Assembly (NCBI GenBank): GCA_035301445.1
Contig: DATGUH010000153.1
Location: forward strand, 38,277-102,276
DNA: 64,000 nt
Direction of reading: 5' to 3'
Source: Pseudogracilibacillus sp035301445
GTDB lineage: Bacteria > Bacillota > Bacilli > Bacillales > Amphibacillaceae
The translations under genes and the position numbers were made by a program. The notes under the pieces were generated by a model that was not told the origin of the DNA, ran no database searches, and saw nothing but the letters and a program-made list of their open reading frames with translations. This document shows, piece by piece, positions 42,596-52,241 of the stretch (the stretch's first letter is position 1; each line of letters opens with the position of its first letter).

Positions 42596-43276
42596 GTGGG
42601 GGCGTTTTTCTTGTGGCGTAAAATTCTATTCATTTGCATCATATGTAGTGTAACCATATTTTTTATATTTCATTCATTCACAAAACGACAACATTATATT
42701 CCGGTGTTTAATGTATTGACGACACCAGCAGCCATTACAAGTGGTATGAAAGGGTCCGCATTAACGGTCAATATTGCTTTTGGGGATGATGACGTACAGC
42801 AATGGATTGAACAATTACAATCACCTTATCCGCTTATATTTCTCGATCTTGAATGGGCTGAACGGTATCCTTCTACAATAGAAATGATGGTCGAAAAAAA
42901 TATAACGATTGGGCTGCTTGGTAAAGATGGCAATGCTTATATGGAAAGTAACGATTTATTAGAAAAGCAAATTGACCAATATGAAGCCTTATTTCAATCA
43001 AAACCATTATGGTTCCGCACAGCGGATGAACAATTTCCTAAAGAATTATTAAATGCTTTAAGCAAAAAAGAAATAAATGCACTTAGCTCTTCCATTCGTT
43101 GGACTGGTGGAAAGATTAAACTGGAACAAAATGGAGAGATTGTGTCAGTCTCTTCCTATAAAAATCATCAAATTGATTTTAAGGCGCTTCAACAATTAAC
43201 GAATGATCACCCATTTAACACAATCGATCAAGTATTATTCAATCTCCAGTCCAAGAAAAAGAAAATTCCTAACTAG
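42596..43276 (+). CDS. PdaB-like protein with lost deacetylase residues
   Basis: 226 residues: N-terminal membrane anchor (about 8-27), then a NodB-like fold collinear with the spore polysaccharide deacetylase PdaB (YbaN). Shared landmarks are IPVFNV, LEWAERYPSTIEMMVEKNITIGLLG (PdaB: SASWAEKHP..GHEIGSMG) and the following helix. The catalytic Asp motif TFD is replaced by NIAFGDDD, RPP by WFRTADE, and the final LFH motif is missing; the protein is about 28 residues shorter than PdaB. It sits where pdaB sits in B. subtilis, between kbaA and a tRNA/rRNA cluster. GTG 42596 or TTG 42611 could be the start. Confidence 0.7.
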   Translation: MGAFFLWRKILFICIICSVTIFFIFHSFTKRQHYIPVFNVLTTPAAITSGMKGSALTVNIAFGDDDVQQWIEQLQSPYPLIFLDLEWAERYPSTIEMMVEKNITIGLLGKDGNAYMESNDLLEKQIDQYEALFQSKPLWFRTADEQFPKELLNALSKKEINALSSSIRWTGGKIKLEQNGEIVSVSSYKNHQIDFKALQQLTNDHPFNTIDQVLFNLQSKKKKIPN

Positions 43277-43285
43277 TATGCTTAT

Positions 43286-43327
43286 AAAAAACGTCTGACG
43301 TGGAAATTTCATCCGTCAGACGTTTTT
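43286..43327. terminator. Bidirectional terminator after the pdaB-like and ydaN genes
   Basis: 14-bp stem AAAAACGTCTGACG/CGTCAGACGTTTTT with runs of A and T at its ends. Confidence 0.9.
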
Positions 43328-43328
43328 G

Positions 43329-45446
43329 TTATTCTTTTTTCCGTTTCCGCTTCCTCATCGCAATCACTAACGTAAACAGTGTTACAAGCAATAAACCGCC
43401 GAATGCTATAAGATACCATAAAATATTTTCGTCTTTTTTCGTTTCTACTTGCTCGTGAACAGGTTCAAATGTTTCATCTACTGTTTCTGCGTTTGTGTAA
43501 ATATCTCCATTGTTTAATTTCACGGCAATTGTTGCTCGTTCATTGGTTTGTTTTAATTGCGCAAGGAGGGCTTCTGAAATGAGCTTTCCATCTTGTTCTT
43601 TCGTTGAAAAAATGGTCAATACATTCTTGTGATTCCAAGGGCTTTCTTGAATCCAACTATATTGTGCCACTGCCTCTTCCAAAAATCCATGCTCTGCTAG
43701 TTGGGCACGTTGTTGATCGTACGATACGAGTAGGTCTTCCGCATGTTCTTTTAGTACTTCATGTGCTTCAATCCCCCCTAAGAAGATGAGGGAATCGCTT
43801 TCCAATTGTTCTTCTGTGAGATCTTTTGAGCGGGTAATCGTCCAGTCTAATACTTCATTTTGAACAGATAACCCTTTCAATAATGTAAATACGTCATCGT
43901 CAAAAGAGGTTTTCCCATTTGGCAGGACGATGGTCGTTTGCGTTTCTTGTGCTGCATATGGATAAGGAAAATGACTGAATGAGCCTAATGACGCTTGTTC
44001 ATCGTCTGAAAATGTCATAAAACTTGTATCATCAATGAGTATCCATCTCTCAGCATCCGTTGTGTAGCAAGGATTTAATCGTTTCAATCCATTAGACTGT
44101 ATTTTCAAGCTCACTAAACGTTGATTTTGATCTTGCTTAGCGTCGATGGGGATTTGTACTGTATACAAACCATTATCTTGCTGTTCTAAGTTTCGTACAT
44201 CGATAGAATGTGGACGTTCATTGACATAAATAGTTAATGTCACTTCATCATCTTGCAATACTTCTTCTGTTAAATGATGGGATTGTTGAATTGTTTCTGA
44301 AAGCTTAAGTCGTAATGTTAACATGGTCTTCCCATCTGAACGGATTGTCGTTGGTGCATAGAAGAAAAATGTCTCTGTTTCGGGCTCTATATGATTTAAT
44401 GTAACATCTTGGATACCTAATTGTTTAAATGATTTCCTGAATTTCTCTTGTTTCGTTTCATTTGAGGGCATTGTTTGAATGACCATTCGACTTCCTGAAA
44501 GCTGTTGAATCATTTCATCTTCTAGTAATACATGCATTCGTTGTTGTATAGCCTCCGCTGTATCGGCTGTCACAACAAGTGCATTTACTTGTTGTTTGCC
44601 GTCTTGAAGGCGAAATGTCGATAATGTCAATGCGTCTTTTTCAATGGTCCCTACTTGTTTTAATAGTTTTTTAGCAAAAGAACTCTCAAACGCGGATTCT
44701 TCTCCAATTAAGACAATATTTCCCGTAATTTTGTGTTTCGCAACTTCTTGTTCACGACGAATGGCAACGCGATTTTCGCCCTCACTTTGCGTTTGTAAAT
44801 ATGTAGCTAGCTGTAAACTACTACTTAACAATTGTTCTGAAGCTTTTTTCGGAATCACGACAGTTGTTTGATGATCTTTCGTTCCGATAAATCGTTTTGG
44901 ATAGTGTGATAACTCGATGTCTTTCATTTTTTGTTGCCCTAATTGTATATAAGAGTCTGCGCGAATCGATAACCAGTTGCCTGTTGATTCTTGGACGACA
45001 CACATGCCTTCCTTAATAACGCCATAAAAGGAAATTGTTACTTCATGGACCCCTTTTTTCAAAGTGTCATCCTGTAGTGGAACAACAACTTTTGTCGTTG
45101 GCTTTTTCTGTTGAAGTGCTTTTGTTACTAGTGGCTTCCCATCTACCGAAACTGTGATTGAAGATGGCGATACGAGTAATTCTGAGTATTCAATATTTAG
45201 GACGAGCTCATTCTTTTTCGTGAGTGGTTTCGAAAACACCTCATAAAAAAGGGTCCTCTCCTGTTCTAATCCATATAATTGAATTGATTCATTAAATAAT
45301 GGTGTTCGCTCAGTTTTAGACGTTTTAACAGCTAGTTTCCCTTTCATCTGAAGCGTATTGTTGTCTGCTGCTTCACTAAAAGTTGGTACGATAAAAAACG
45401 CTAAAATCGCCATCGTAATCATGCGCCATAAAGCTTTACTTTGCAT
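43329..45446 (-). CDS. ydaN: BcsB-like exopolysaccharide synthase subunit (YdaN type)
   Basis: 705 residues: signal peptide (about 1-25, ending FSEA), a long extracytoplasmic region with jelly-roll and flavodoxin-like BcsB domains (for example VTISFYGVIKEGMCVVQESTGNWLSIRADS), and one C-terminal membrane helix (about 678-697) before a basic KRKRKK tail. BcsB partners guide the nascent glycan away from the synthase. The gene follows the glycosyltransferase by 3 nt and closes the operon, in the order of B. subtilis ydaKLMN. Confidence 0.88.
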   Translation of the reverse strand: MQSKALWRMITMAILAFFIVPTFSEAADNNTLQMKGKLAVKTSKTERTPLFNESIQLYGLEQERTLFYEVFSKPLTKKNELVLNIEYSELLVSPSSITVSVDGKPLVTKALQQKKPTTKVVVPLQDDTLKKGVHEVTISFYGVIKEGMCVVQESTGNWLSIRADSYIQLGQQKMKDIELSHYPKRFIGTKDHQTTVVIPKKASEQLLSSSLQLATYLQTQSEGENRVAIRREQEVAKHKITGNIVLIGEESAFESSFAKKLLKQVGTIEKDALTLSTFRLQDGKQQVNALVVTADTAEAIQQRMHVLLEDEMIQQLSGSRMVIQTMPSNETKQEKFRKSFKQLGIQDVTLNHIEPETETFFFYAPTTIRSDGKTMLTLRLKLSETIQQSHHLTEEVLQDDEVTLTIYVNERPHSIDVRNLEQQDNGLYTVQIPIDAKQDQNQRLVSLKIQSNGLKRLNPCYTTDAERWILIDDTSFMTFSDDEQASLGSFSHFPYPYAAQETQTTIVLPNGKTSFDDDVFTLLKGLSVQNEVLDWTITRSKDLTEEQLESDSLIFLGGIEAHEVLKEHAEDLLVSYDQQRAQLAEHGFLEEAVAQYSWIQESPWNHKNVLTIFSTKEQDGKLISEALLAQLKQTNERATIAVKLNNGDIYTNAETVDETFEPVHEQVETKKDENILWYLIAFGGLLLVTLFTLVIAMRKRKRKKE

Positions 45447-45449
45447 ACA

Positions 45450-46715
45450 TTAATCCTCCTTTTTCTTTTGCGCAAAACGTTCTGTCTTGTACCATTTTGC
45501 TTCTTGTCCTAATATCATTCGTTTTATTTCTAAATAAAGCGACCAAACGACGAGGACAATCCACATTTGTGAATACGTAAAATACATTAAAATAACATAA
45601 AAGAAATTTGTCCGATTCATTTCTGTTTTTTCAATACTTAATGTAATCATTACTTCTGCTAAAAATAATAAAAAGGCTAAGCCCCATAAGACAAGCGCCA
45701 CGTTTCCGATAGATAATCCAAGGTCATAAAACAAGTTCACGATAAATAAAATATTGGATACAATTACACCGAAGAAAAATAAAAAGTACGTAAAGAAAAA
45801 GTAAAATAAATCAAATACAATTCGCTTTCGCTTCATATCGAAGATTTGTGTTAAAAACTTTAACACAACGTACTGATTTCCCCTTGCCCATCTTGTACGT
45901 TGATTCCACCAAACTTTTAATGTTTCTGGTTCTTGTTCCCATGTAATCGCTGCCGGAAAAAACCGAATATGATATCCAAGGTTATAAACACGAATCGTTA
46001 GCTCCGTGTCCTCTGCAAGTGCTTTTACATCCCAACCACCGAGCTCTTCTATAATGCTTCGCCGAATTGCAAAGTTCGTACCGGGTATCGTCGCGACTTT
46101 AAACCATTTCCAACGTCCTCCTTGTGCCATCCACTGGAAACAAATCGTTTCAATATTAATAAATCGCGTTAACCATGTTTCTTTCGCATTGACCACGCGG
46201 AATTTCCCAACCATTGCAGCAGATTTTGGATCATTCATCAATCCCATCACTAAATACCATACAGACATTTTTTCAGGTGTATTATCTGCATCATAAACAA
46301 CAATCATTTCTCCCGATGAATTGGCTAATGCCTCATTTAATGCAGAAGATTTACCCTTCCCTTTATTCGGCGGCTTTGTTTCAAGCACGCGAATAAAAGG
46401 GTATTTATTTGCGTAAGATTGTGCAATTTCACCTGTTCGATCCGACGAATTGTCATTAATCACGATAATTTCAATTTTATCTTTCGGATAATAAAGCTGT
46501 GACATCGCTTGTAGCGTTTGCCCAATGACAACCTCTTCATTATGTGCGGGAATAAAAACACTTACTGTCGGTAAATCGACCATCTTGCTTTTCCATTTTG
46601 GAAGCACTTTTTCATACGTTAAAAAATGCCAATAGCCGCCTTGCATTAAAAACATATGATAAAGCAGCATCACCCATATAAGAATTAGGGCACAATAAAA
46701 TAAAATATTAGCCAT
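45450..46715 (-). CDS. ydaM: Family 2 glycosyltransferase, BcsA-like (YdaM type)
   Basis: 421 residues: one N-terminal helix, a processive GT2 domain and four C-terminal helices. Catalytic motifs are seen: PAHNEEVVIGQTL, DNSSDRTG, DADN (metal site), AEDTELTIR (catalytic Asp) and QRTRWARGN (Q-x-x-R-W). There is no PilZ domain, so c-di-GMP control must come from a partner such as the YdaK-like protein. It synthesises an exopolysaccharide at the membrane; the sugar is unknown. ATG 46715 follows AGGAG by 10 nt and overlaps the upstream gene by 8 nt. Confidence 0.9.
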   Translation of the reverse strand: MANILFYCALILIWVMLLYHMFLMQGGYWHFLTYEKVLPKWKSKMVDLPTVSVFIPAHNEEVVIGQTLQAMSQLYYPKDKIEIIVINDNSSDRTGEIAQSYANKYPFIRVLETKPPNKGKGKSSALNEALANSSGEMIVVYDADNTPEKMSVWYLVMGLMNDPKSAAMVGKFRVVNAKETWLTRFINIETICFQWMAQGGRWKWFKVATIPGTNFAIRRSIIEELGGWDVKALAEDTELTIRVYNLGYHIRFFPAAITWEQEPETLKVWWNQRTRWARGNQYVVLKFLTQIFDMKRKRIVFDLFYFFFTYFLFFFGVIVSNILFIVNLFYDLGLSIGNVALVLWGLAFLLFLAEVMITLSIEKTEMNRTNFFYVILMYFTYSQMWIVLVVWSLYLEIKRMILGQEAKWYKTERFAQKKKED

Positions 46716-48414
46716 CGTGCGCTCTCTCCTCAAATAACCGTTTTCTTAATCGCATCCGTAATGTTGATACATAGACAAAGAAAGCTATAATAAATAGTAA
46801 AACAATGCCTGCCATCAACCACAAAGCCGATTCAAATGGATTACGTTTTAACCGTTGAATGATCATAGAAAAAATGGATCGATCGGTTTCAACTTGTAAA
46901 TCACCATCTAGCTGCTGATGAATCGTTATATGATTAGTTTGTGTTAGCTGCTGACGCTTGCGTAAATCAACCCATTCTGGATGACTCGTCTGCTCAATCA
47001 TTTGAAGTAATGCTTCTAATAATTCAGGTGATTGATAGACTGAATAACTACCACCTATTACACTCCCTTGAATCGTTTGAAGTTCCAACAATCGATTTTT
47101 CACTTTTAGCAGGGATTCCTTTTCATCCGCCTGAATCGCCCCAAGTGTGTCAGGATATACTTCCATACCACCTGCAGCTAAAGGTTTACTAATCATTAAA
47201 GGCGCTGTACTTTCAAAATATTGATCACTCATTTGAATGTTTCCAAACATAGATGTGAAATGAGTAGAGGCTACTTCATATCCATTCTGACTCATCGCAT
47301 GAAGAGGTGCTTGAAATGCCAAAGGATATAATTTTTGATTGACAAATGCCTCAATTGCTAGGGTTAACTTCTCCTCTACATATTGTTGTTCTTCATCATC
47401 GATACCTTGGATATATTCGTTATATAACGTTTTTGACGGAAAATCGCTATAGGTTAATAGGGGTGCTACATCTTCTTTTGGAACACGCGATGTGATACGT
47501 TGTTTGTATAATTGATCCCAAAATTCCGGATCTTCTCCATGAGTAAGTTGTCGATATACACCTTCATAACCATTCGCAATGATGATTCCACCTTGTTGTT
47601 GTAGAGATTGTAAAACGCCCACTAACGTCTTGTTTTGCTGCAAATATACTTGTTCACCTGTTTCACGATTCGTATAAACAGGTGTTACCGATAAGTAAAA
47701 AGGTAATTGTCGTTTGATAAAAGGCGCACTTATTTTACGTACTGTTTCCGCTTCTGTCATAGGATGAATCCCTTCCAGTCGAATAAAAGCTTCATGTTTA
47801 GTTGGCATATGACGATGATATTTAGTCGAAAGCCAACGTGTAACCGTTAATTGGGCTACCGGGTCACTCATTGTTGACGCAATATATGACGCTCGTCCAT
47901 GCACTGATATATAAGGAATATCACGATCTATCGACATACCGCGCGCCACAACGTCACGCTCTTTTGGTGGCGTCATGACCCGCACTTCTTTTGGAGATAC
48001 CAATAACTCCCCCTCCAATGTGCGCAATGTCTCTTTCTCTTTCATTTGCCATGATTGGAAATGATGAAGTTGGTCAACATTTTCTCCAAATGCAATGATT
48101 TCACCTTGAAATGCATCAACAATTTGTCGGAATTGCTTTGGTAACACACCTTCACGTTCACCAATAAATACGAGTGTATGTGCATCTTTGATAAACTGCT
48201 CATCAACTTGTGAAACTGGATCCGTTTGAATAGAAGTTGCAAAAGCTGAAAAAGTTGCCTCCCAAAAATACACATTTTTCGTTGGTTCATCATATTCAGA
48301 CATATAAACGATTGCGATTCGTCGTTCTTCAGCACTTTTGACTTGTAATGGGAGAGCATAGTTTTGGATGAATAGGCCCAATAACAAAACGATTGCAAAA
48401 CGTTTATAATTCAC
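46708..48414 (-). CDS. ydaL: DUF2334-like polysaccharide deacetylase-related protein (YdaL type)
   Basis: 568 residues: signal peptide (about 1-27), a large extracytoplasmic region and one C-terminal membrane helix (about 533-555) with a basic tail. FIRLEGIHPMTEAETVRKISAPFIKRQLPFYLSVTPVY is the DUF2334 core, related to NodB-fold deacetylases; GIIIANGYEGVYRQ follows, with an Asn where many members have His. It may modify the polysaccharide made by the YdaM/YdaN-like pair. It overlaps both neighbours (11 nt with ydaK, 8 nt with ydaM). Confidence 0.82.
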   Translation of the reverse strand: MNYKRFAIVLLLGLFIQNYALPLQVKSAEERRIAIVYMSEYDEPTKNVYFWEATFSAFATSIQTDPVSQVDEQFIKDAHTLVFIGEREGVLPKQFRQIVDAFQGEIIAFGENVDQLHHFQSWQMKEKETLRTLEGELLVSPKEVRVMTPPKERDVVARGMSIDRDIPYISVHGRASYIASTMSDPVAQLTVTRWLSTKYHRHMPTKHEAFIRLEGIHPMTEAETVRKISAPFIKRQLPFYLSVTPVYTNRETGEQVYLQQNKTLVGVLQSLQQQGGIIIANGYEGVYRQLTHGEDPEFWDQLYKQRITSRVPKEDVAPLLTYSDFPSKTLYNEYIQGIDDEEQQYVEEKLTLAIEAFVNQKLYPLAFQAPLHAMSQNGYEVASTHFTSMFGNIQMSDQYFESTAPLMISKPLAAGGMEVYPDTLGAIQADEKESLLKVKNRLLELQTIQGSVIGGSYSVYQSPELLEALLQMIEQTSHPEWVDLRKRQQLTQTNHITIHQQLDGDLQVETDRSIFSMIIQRLKRNPFESALWLMAGIVLLFIIAFFVYVSTLRMRLRKRLFEERAHDG

Positions 48415-49267
48415 GCGTTACCATCTCCCTCTCAACTTGAGAAATGAATGCTTCAACGGTTTCAACAGTCGACTGTTGATCATAAGCAATATGACCAATC
48501 CGATAACGTAATCTTGTTTGTTTACCATTCAATAACACATGTGTTGTTAAATGCTTTGCTAGTTTCTCATACACAATATCAATGGATTCTTCCCCAGTGT
48601 TTGTTAATAAAATCCCAAAACGATCTGCCTCATAGTGAAATTTCAAATCTGTCGAACGTGTATTCATTCGAATTTTTTCGGCAATCGATTGCAATAAATG
48701 ACGTTGCTCTTTCACACCATACAGTCGCGCAAAGTCTTTATAATAATCCATTTGCAATAAGACAAGTGTAAACACACCACCGTATCGTCTCGTGCGACTC
48801 ATTTCACTTTCCAATTCTTTTAACATTCGAAACTTATTATCAAACCCTGTATCACGATCGACTGCAACAAATTGACGAATTTCCTCCTGTAACTTAAATT
48901 TTTCACGTCCAAATGTTCGTATTCGACGATGAATCGTTCCTGCAATGATGACCAAAACAAGAAGCGAAATGCCATACAATAAAAATAACTGTAATGGAAT
49001 CGATACAATATGTAAGTTAAGTGCACTATTGGGCAATGCAATATAAAAAATAAAAGAACCCAATATAAAAATCATCACCAAACTACCAAACAAACCACCA
49101 ATTGTGCCCGCGAGCAAAGTAAAAATTACGAGACCGATTAACAAAAATATAAACATCCAACCTTGTTCGCCTTGTTGGCTAAAATAATATATAGGCACTT
49201 GTAAACCAATGATTAACAGTACAATTAAAAAAAGCGTACGTACTTCTAAAGATACCCATTTTTTCAT
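48404..49267 (-). CDS. ydaK: Degenerate GGDEF c-di-GMP receptor (YdaK type)
   Basis: 287 residues: four membrane helices (about 8-112), a short linker and a GGDEF-like domain. The active-site motif is EADRF instead of GGDEF and DIDxFK is replaced by QMDYYKDF, so it cannot be a cyclase. The inhibitory I-site RSTD is present, exactly five residues before EADRF, as in true c-di-GMP-binding GGDEF domains. B. subtilis YdaK binds c-di-GMP and activates exopolysaccharide synthesis with YdaLMN. ATG 49267 lies 6 nt after AAGGTG. First gene of the four-gene operon. Confidence 0.88.
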   Translation of the reverse strand: MKKWVSLEVRTLFLIVLLIIGLQVPIYYFSQQGEQGWMFIFLLIGLVIFTLLAGTIGGLFGSLVMIFILGSFIFYIALPNSALNLHIVSIPLQLFLLYGISLLVLVIIAGTIHRRIRTFGREKFKLQEEIRQFVAVDRDTGFDNKFRMLKELESEMSRTRRYGGVFTLVLLQMDYYKDFARLYGVKEQRHLLQSIAEKIRMNTRSTDLKFHYEADRFGILLTNTGEESIDIVYEKLAKHLTTHVLLNGKQTRLRYRIGHIAYDQQSTVETVEAFISQVEREMVTREL

Positions 49268-49319
49268 CACATTCACCTTCTCCATACCTGTATTGCATTT
49301 CACAGTAATCTATCTCATC

Positions 49320-49337
49320 ATTCCGATTGTTCGGAAT
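49320..49337. promoter_or_regulatory. Perfect dyad upstream of the ydaKLMN-type operon
   Basis: ATTCCGA-TTGT-TCGGAAT, a 7-bp inverted repeat about 53 bp before the ydaK start. A GTTCTTT (SinR-box-like) lies close upstream on the minus strand. An operator role is a guess; the rest of 49338-49593 holds no recognised feature. Confidence 0.35.
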
Positions 49338-49593
49338 ATAAAAGAACTGCTTGTCAGATGATTGTTAGACCTGTTCGCTTGTATTGAGACACATCTATTA
49401 TTTTCATATATGACGCTCATAAATACGAACTGACTATCTGCATTTGAAATTGCTGACGGATGAATCATGCTCATTTCTCTTAATGCATTTCATCTAGCGA
49501 TCAAGCTCCTCACCTTTTCTATTCCCTTTTTGAAAAATGATTAACATTTATATACAAATTTGCACAGATTTCTAGTTATTTTCTGAAAGAAAA

Positions 49594-49627
49594 AACACAC
49601 GATTTCCAAACGGTAAAATCGTGTGTT
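49594..49627 (-). terminator. Terminator of kbaA
   Basis: AACACACGATTT/AAATCGTGTGTT stem, followed on the minus strand by TTTTCTTTC. Confidence 0.85.
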
Positions 49628-49633
49628 GTCTTG

Positions 49634-50359
49634 CTAATTAACTGCTTTTTTATTACTTTTTTTGGATGTTTTTCCTCTGCGCTCTTTCCGTTCTGCACGT
49701 CTTGCATCTAACTTTTCTTTATCCTCATCGGATTTACGATTGTACTTCGGCAAGATTAACAATTGATACGAATTCACTGCAAGTAATGGGAACAGTAAAA
49801 TGGTAACCCATGTATCAATATTCCCTGAACGAACCATTAATGCTGGTAACCATTCAAGTGTTGTAATGACAATCATGAAAAATAATGCAGAAATTAGCAC
49901 ATGCTTTTTCGTCCATTTTGCTTTTAAATATGCCGTGACAATTGCCACAATCAGCAATGACGCCAATAGTGTTAAATAAAGGACAGAGCGTGATGTATCT
50001 TCAGATGTTAAACGGAATCTAAAGAATACTAAATCAAATAAAACGACTGTAATGATAAGTAATTGAACCCAATTCCATAATGTTAATGAACGGAAAATGT
50101 TCACACCAAATTGATGTACTGTTAAATAAGCGAAAAAGCCCATTTGCGCAATGACGCTCATTGTAAAACCTAAAAAGATCATCCATAGTAACGCTGCTAA
50201 AAATTGGCCAATTTCACCTGCTTGTAAATAGACCGAGAAAACTTCCCAACGAACAATTAATCCTGCTACGCCTGTTACAACACCACCAATTAACAAGCCC
50301 ATGAGGAAAAATCTAACCCAATTTCGTATTGTCAAAACAATGTTCCTCCGTTTTTTCAT
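49634..50359 (-). CDS. kbaA: KinB-signalling pathway activation protein KbaA
   Basis: 241 residues with six to seven membrane helices and a highly basic C-terminal tail (KLDARRAERKERRGKTSKKS). Sequence and position next to gerD and salA match B. subtilis KbaA, which activates the sporulation kinase KinB from the membrane. The ATG at 50359 is preceded by AAAACGGAGGAAC. Confidence 0.9.
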   Translation of the reverse strand: MKKRRNIVLTIRNWVRFFLMGLLIGGVVTGVAGLIVRWEVFSVYLQAGEIGQFLAALLWMIFLGFTMSVIAQMGFFAYLTVHQFGVNIFRSLTLWNWVQLLIITVVLFDLVFFRFRLTSEDTSRSVLYLTLLASLLIVAIVTAYLKAKWTKKHVLISALFFMIVITTLEWLPALMVRSGNIDTWVTILLFPLLAVNSYQLLILPKYNRKSDEDKEKLDARRAERKERRGKTSKKSNKKAVN

Positions 50360-50488
50360 TCTTCCTTTTAGTTTAACAATGATTGCTTTAAAAATCTATT
50401 TCATTTAAAGGAATATGCATATTAATGTGGAAAATGTGAACAATAATTGAAAATAACTTTATCGATAGAGGGGTGGAACCAACAGCTT

Positions 50489-51091
50489 ATGAAAAAATAT
50501 TACTTATCTTTCATGTTCATCGGTCTTATCGTACTAACAGCTTGCTCCCCGCAACAATCATCACCATCTTTAGATGACATGAAGCAAATGCTCACCGATG
50601 CGATTCAAACAGAAGATGGTAAAAAGGCATTACGCAAAACGTTATCAGAAGAAGAGTTTCGAGAATTATTAACCATCGAACAGCCTGAAGTAAAAAAATC
50701 CATCGAAGAAGTATTATTATCAGATGAAGGCAAAGAATTTTGGGAAAGTGCATTTGAAGACGTCCAATTTACAGAAGCAATCGCCAAAAGTATGAAAAAA
50801 CAACAAGAAGATGTCATGAAAGAATTGATGAATGACGCGAGTTTTCAAAAGCAATTCGAAAGTCTTTTTCAACAACCTGATATGCAAAAACAGTTAGAAA
50901 CAATTCTCCAATCGGCAACGATGAAAGAACAATATGAAAAAGCGATTGAAGAAATCATTGCTAGTCCTTTATTACAATCACATTGGCAACAATTGATTAT
51001 GGACGCTGGAAGTGCTGGTAATGGCGAAAACAAACAACAAGAAGGAAAGAAAGAACCAAACAATGAACAAAAAAGCGGAGAAGACAGTTAG
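50489..51091 (+). CDS. gerD: Spore germination lipoprotein GerD
   Basis: 200 residues: lipoprotein signal with lipobox LTAC (Cys19), then an all-helical, charged core with MLTDAIQTEDGKKALRKTLS and a polar tail. GerD clusters the germinant receptors in the spore inner membrane (germinosome). It is on the opposite strand to kbaA and salA, as in B. subtilis. ATG 50489 follows GAGGGGTGG. TGCATA at 50415 and AATAAT about 20 bp later resemble a SigG promoter but are not a clear match. Confidence 0.9.
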   Translation: MKKYYLSFMFIGLIVLTACSPQQSSPSLDDMKQMLTDAIQTEDGKKALRKTLSEEEFRELLTIEQPEVKKSIEEVLLSDEGKEFWESAFEDVQFTEAIAKSMKKQQEDVMKELMNDASFQKQFESLFQQPDMQKQLETILQSATMKEQYEKAIEEIIASPLLQSHWQQLIMDAGSAGNGENKQQEGKKEPNNEQKSGEDS

Positions 51092-51109
51092 TCCACTCCG
51101 CCTTTCAAC

Positions 51110-52165
51110 TTATTGTTTTTTGCTAATAACTTCTTTCGCAATAGATGTGTAAATCTCTCCAATTGGATGATCTTCAGCATAAACAGATGGTGCGAAATCT
51201 TCTTCATTCCAATCTGGTTGACCAAGTGGAATTTGACCTAATAAGTCCGTGCGTAACTCTTCTGCTAATCGCGTACCGCCACCGCGTCCGAATACGTATT
51301 CACGCTCTCCCGTTACTTTTGATTCGAACCAAGACATGTTTTCAATCACGCCTAAAATTTCATGCTCTGTTTGCAATGCCATTGCACCAGCACGTGCTGC
51401 AACAAATGCTGCTGTTGGGTGAGGTGTTGTAACAATGATTTCTTTAGATGTCGGTAACATCTGGTGAATGTCTAACGCCACATCTCCCGTTCCTGGTGGT
51501 AAGTCGAGTAATAAGTAATCTAAATCGCCCCACTCTACATCACGGAAAAATTGGTCTAACGCTTTTCCTAGCATTGGGCCACGCCATACAACAGGTGCGT
51601 TATCTTCAACGAAGAAGCCCATTGAGATAACCTTTACGCCAAAACGATCAACTGGAATAATACGGTGATTTTCCACTTTCGGCATTTTCGTAACACCCAT
51701 CATATCTGGAACGCTAAATCCGTAAATATCCGCGTCGATTAATCCTACTTTTTTCCCTTGTCTTGCTAACGCGACTGCTAAGTTTACAGAAACAGTAGAT
51801 TTCCCAACGCCACCTTTACCTGACGCAATTGAAATAAATTCTACATCGCTTAAAGGCGATAAAATATCTTGTGCTTCAGATTCAGTTGCCGTTCCGCGGA
51901 ATTTATCAAGTACCTCTTGACTTAGCTCCTCAAAGCGAATACCGACAGTTGCTGCACCCGCTTCTTTTAATACGTCAACAACCTTCATTTGGAATGGCAG
52001 TTGTTCTGCTGTATTTACTTTAGCAAGCGCTACTTTAACGCTAACATGTTGCTTTTCTTCATTAATTGAAACATGTGTAATCCCGTCCGTTTCTGCAAGT
52101 GTTTTATGTAAAAACGGATCTTTTAATTGACCTACTATTTCACGAACTTTTTGCTCATCAATCAA
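51110..52165 (-). CDS. salA: Mrp/NBP35-family ATPase SalA
   Basis: 351 residues: MIP18-like N-terminal domain (about 1-90) and a P-loop ATPase with the deviant Walker A SGKGGVGKSTVSVNLA (about residue 117) and DLPPGTGDVALD (switch). Family members bind or carry Fe-S clusters; B. subtilis SalA also activates aprE by repressing scoC. TTG 52165 is chosen because AAGGAG is 8 nt upstream and the resulting length matches B. subtilis (352). ATGs at 52192 and 52198 lie before that site. Confidence 0.92.
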   Translation of the reverse strand: MIDEQKVREIVGQLKDPFLHKTLAETDGITHVSINEEKQHVSVKVALAKVNTAEQLPFQMKVVDVLKEAGAATVGIRFEELSQEVLDKFRGTATESEAQDILSPLSDVEFISIASGKGGVGKSTVSVNLAVALARQGKKVGLIDADIYGFSVPDMMGVTKMPKVENHRIIPVDRFGVKVISMGFFVEDNAPVVWRGPMLGKALDQFFRDVEWGDLDYLLLDLPPGTGDVALDIHQMLPTSKEIIVTTPHPTAAFVAARAGAMALQTEHEILGVIENMSWFESKVTGEREYVFGRGGGTRLAEELRTDLLGQIPLGQPDWNEEDFAPSVYAEDHPIGEIYTSIAKEVISKKQ

Positions 52166-52241
52166 TTTTGACACTCCTTGAAGTTTAATCATTTTCACTC
52201 CAAGTATAGCACATTATTTGTTGCAATCGATTGATTGAGCT

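Noticed and set aside
49268..49593. c-di-GMP riboswitch upstream of the ydaKLMN-type operon
   Set aside because: No recognisable GEMM-type core or terminator hairpin was seen; only a short dyad is present.
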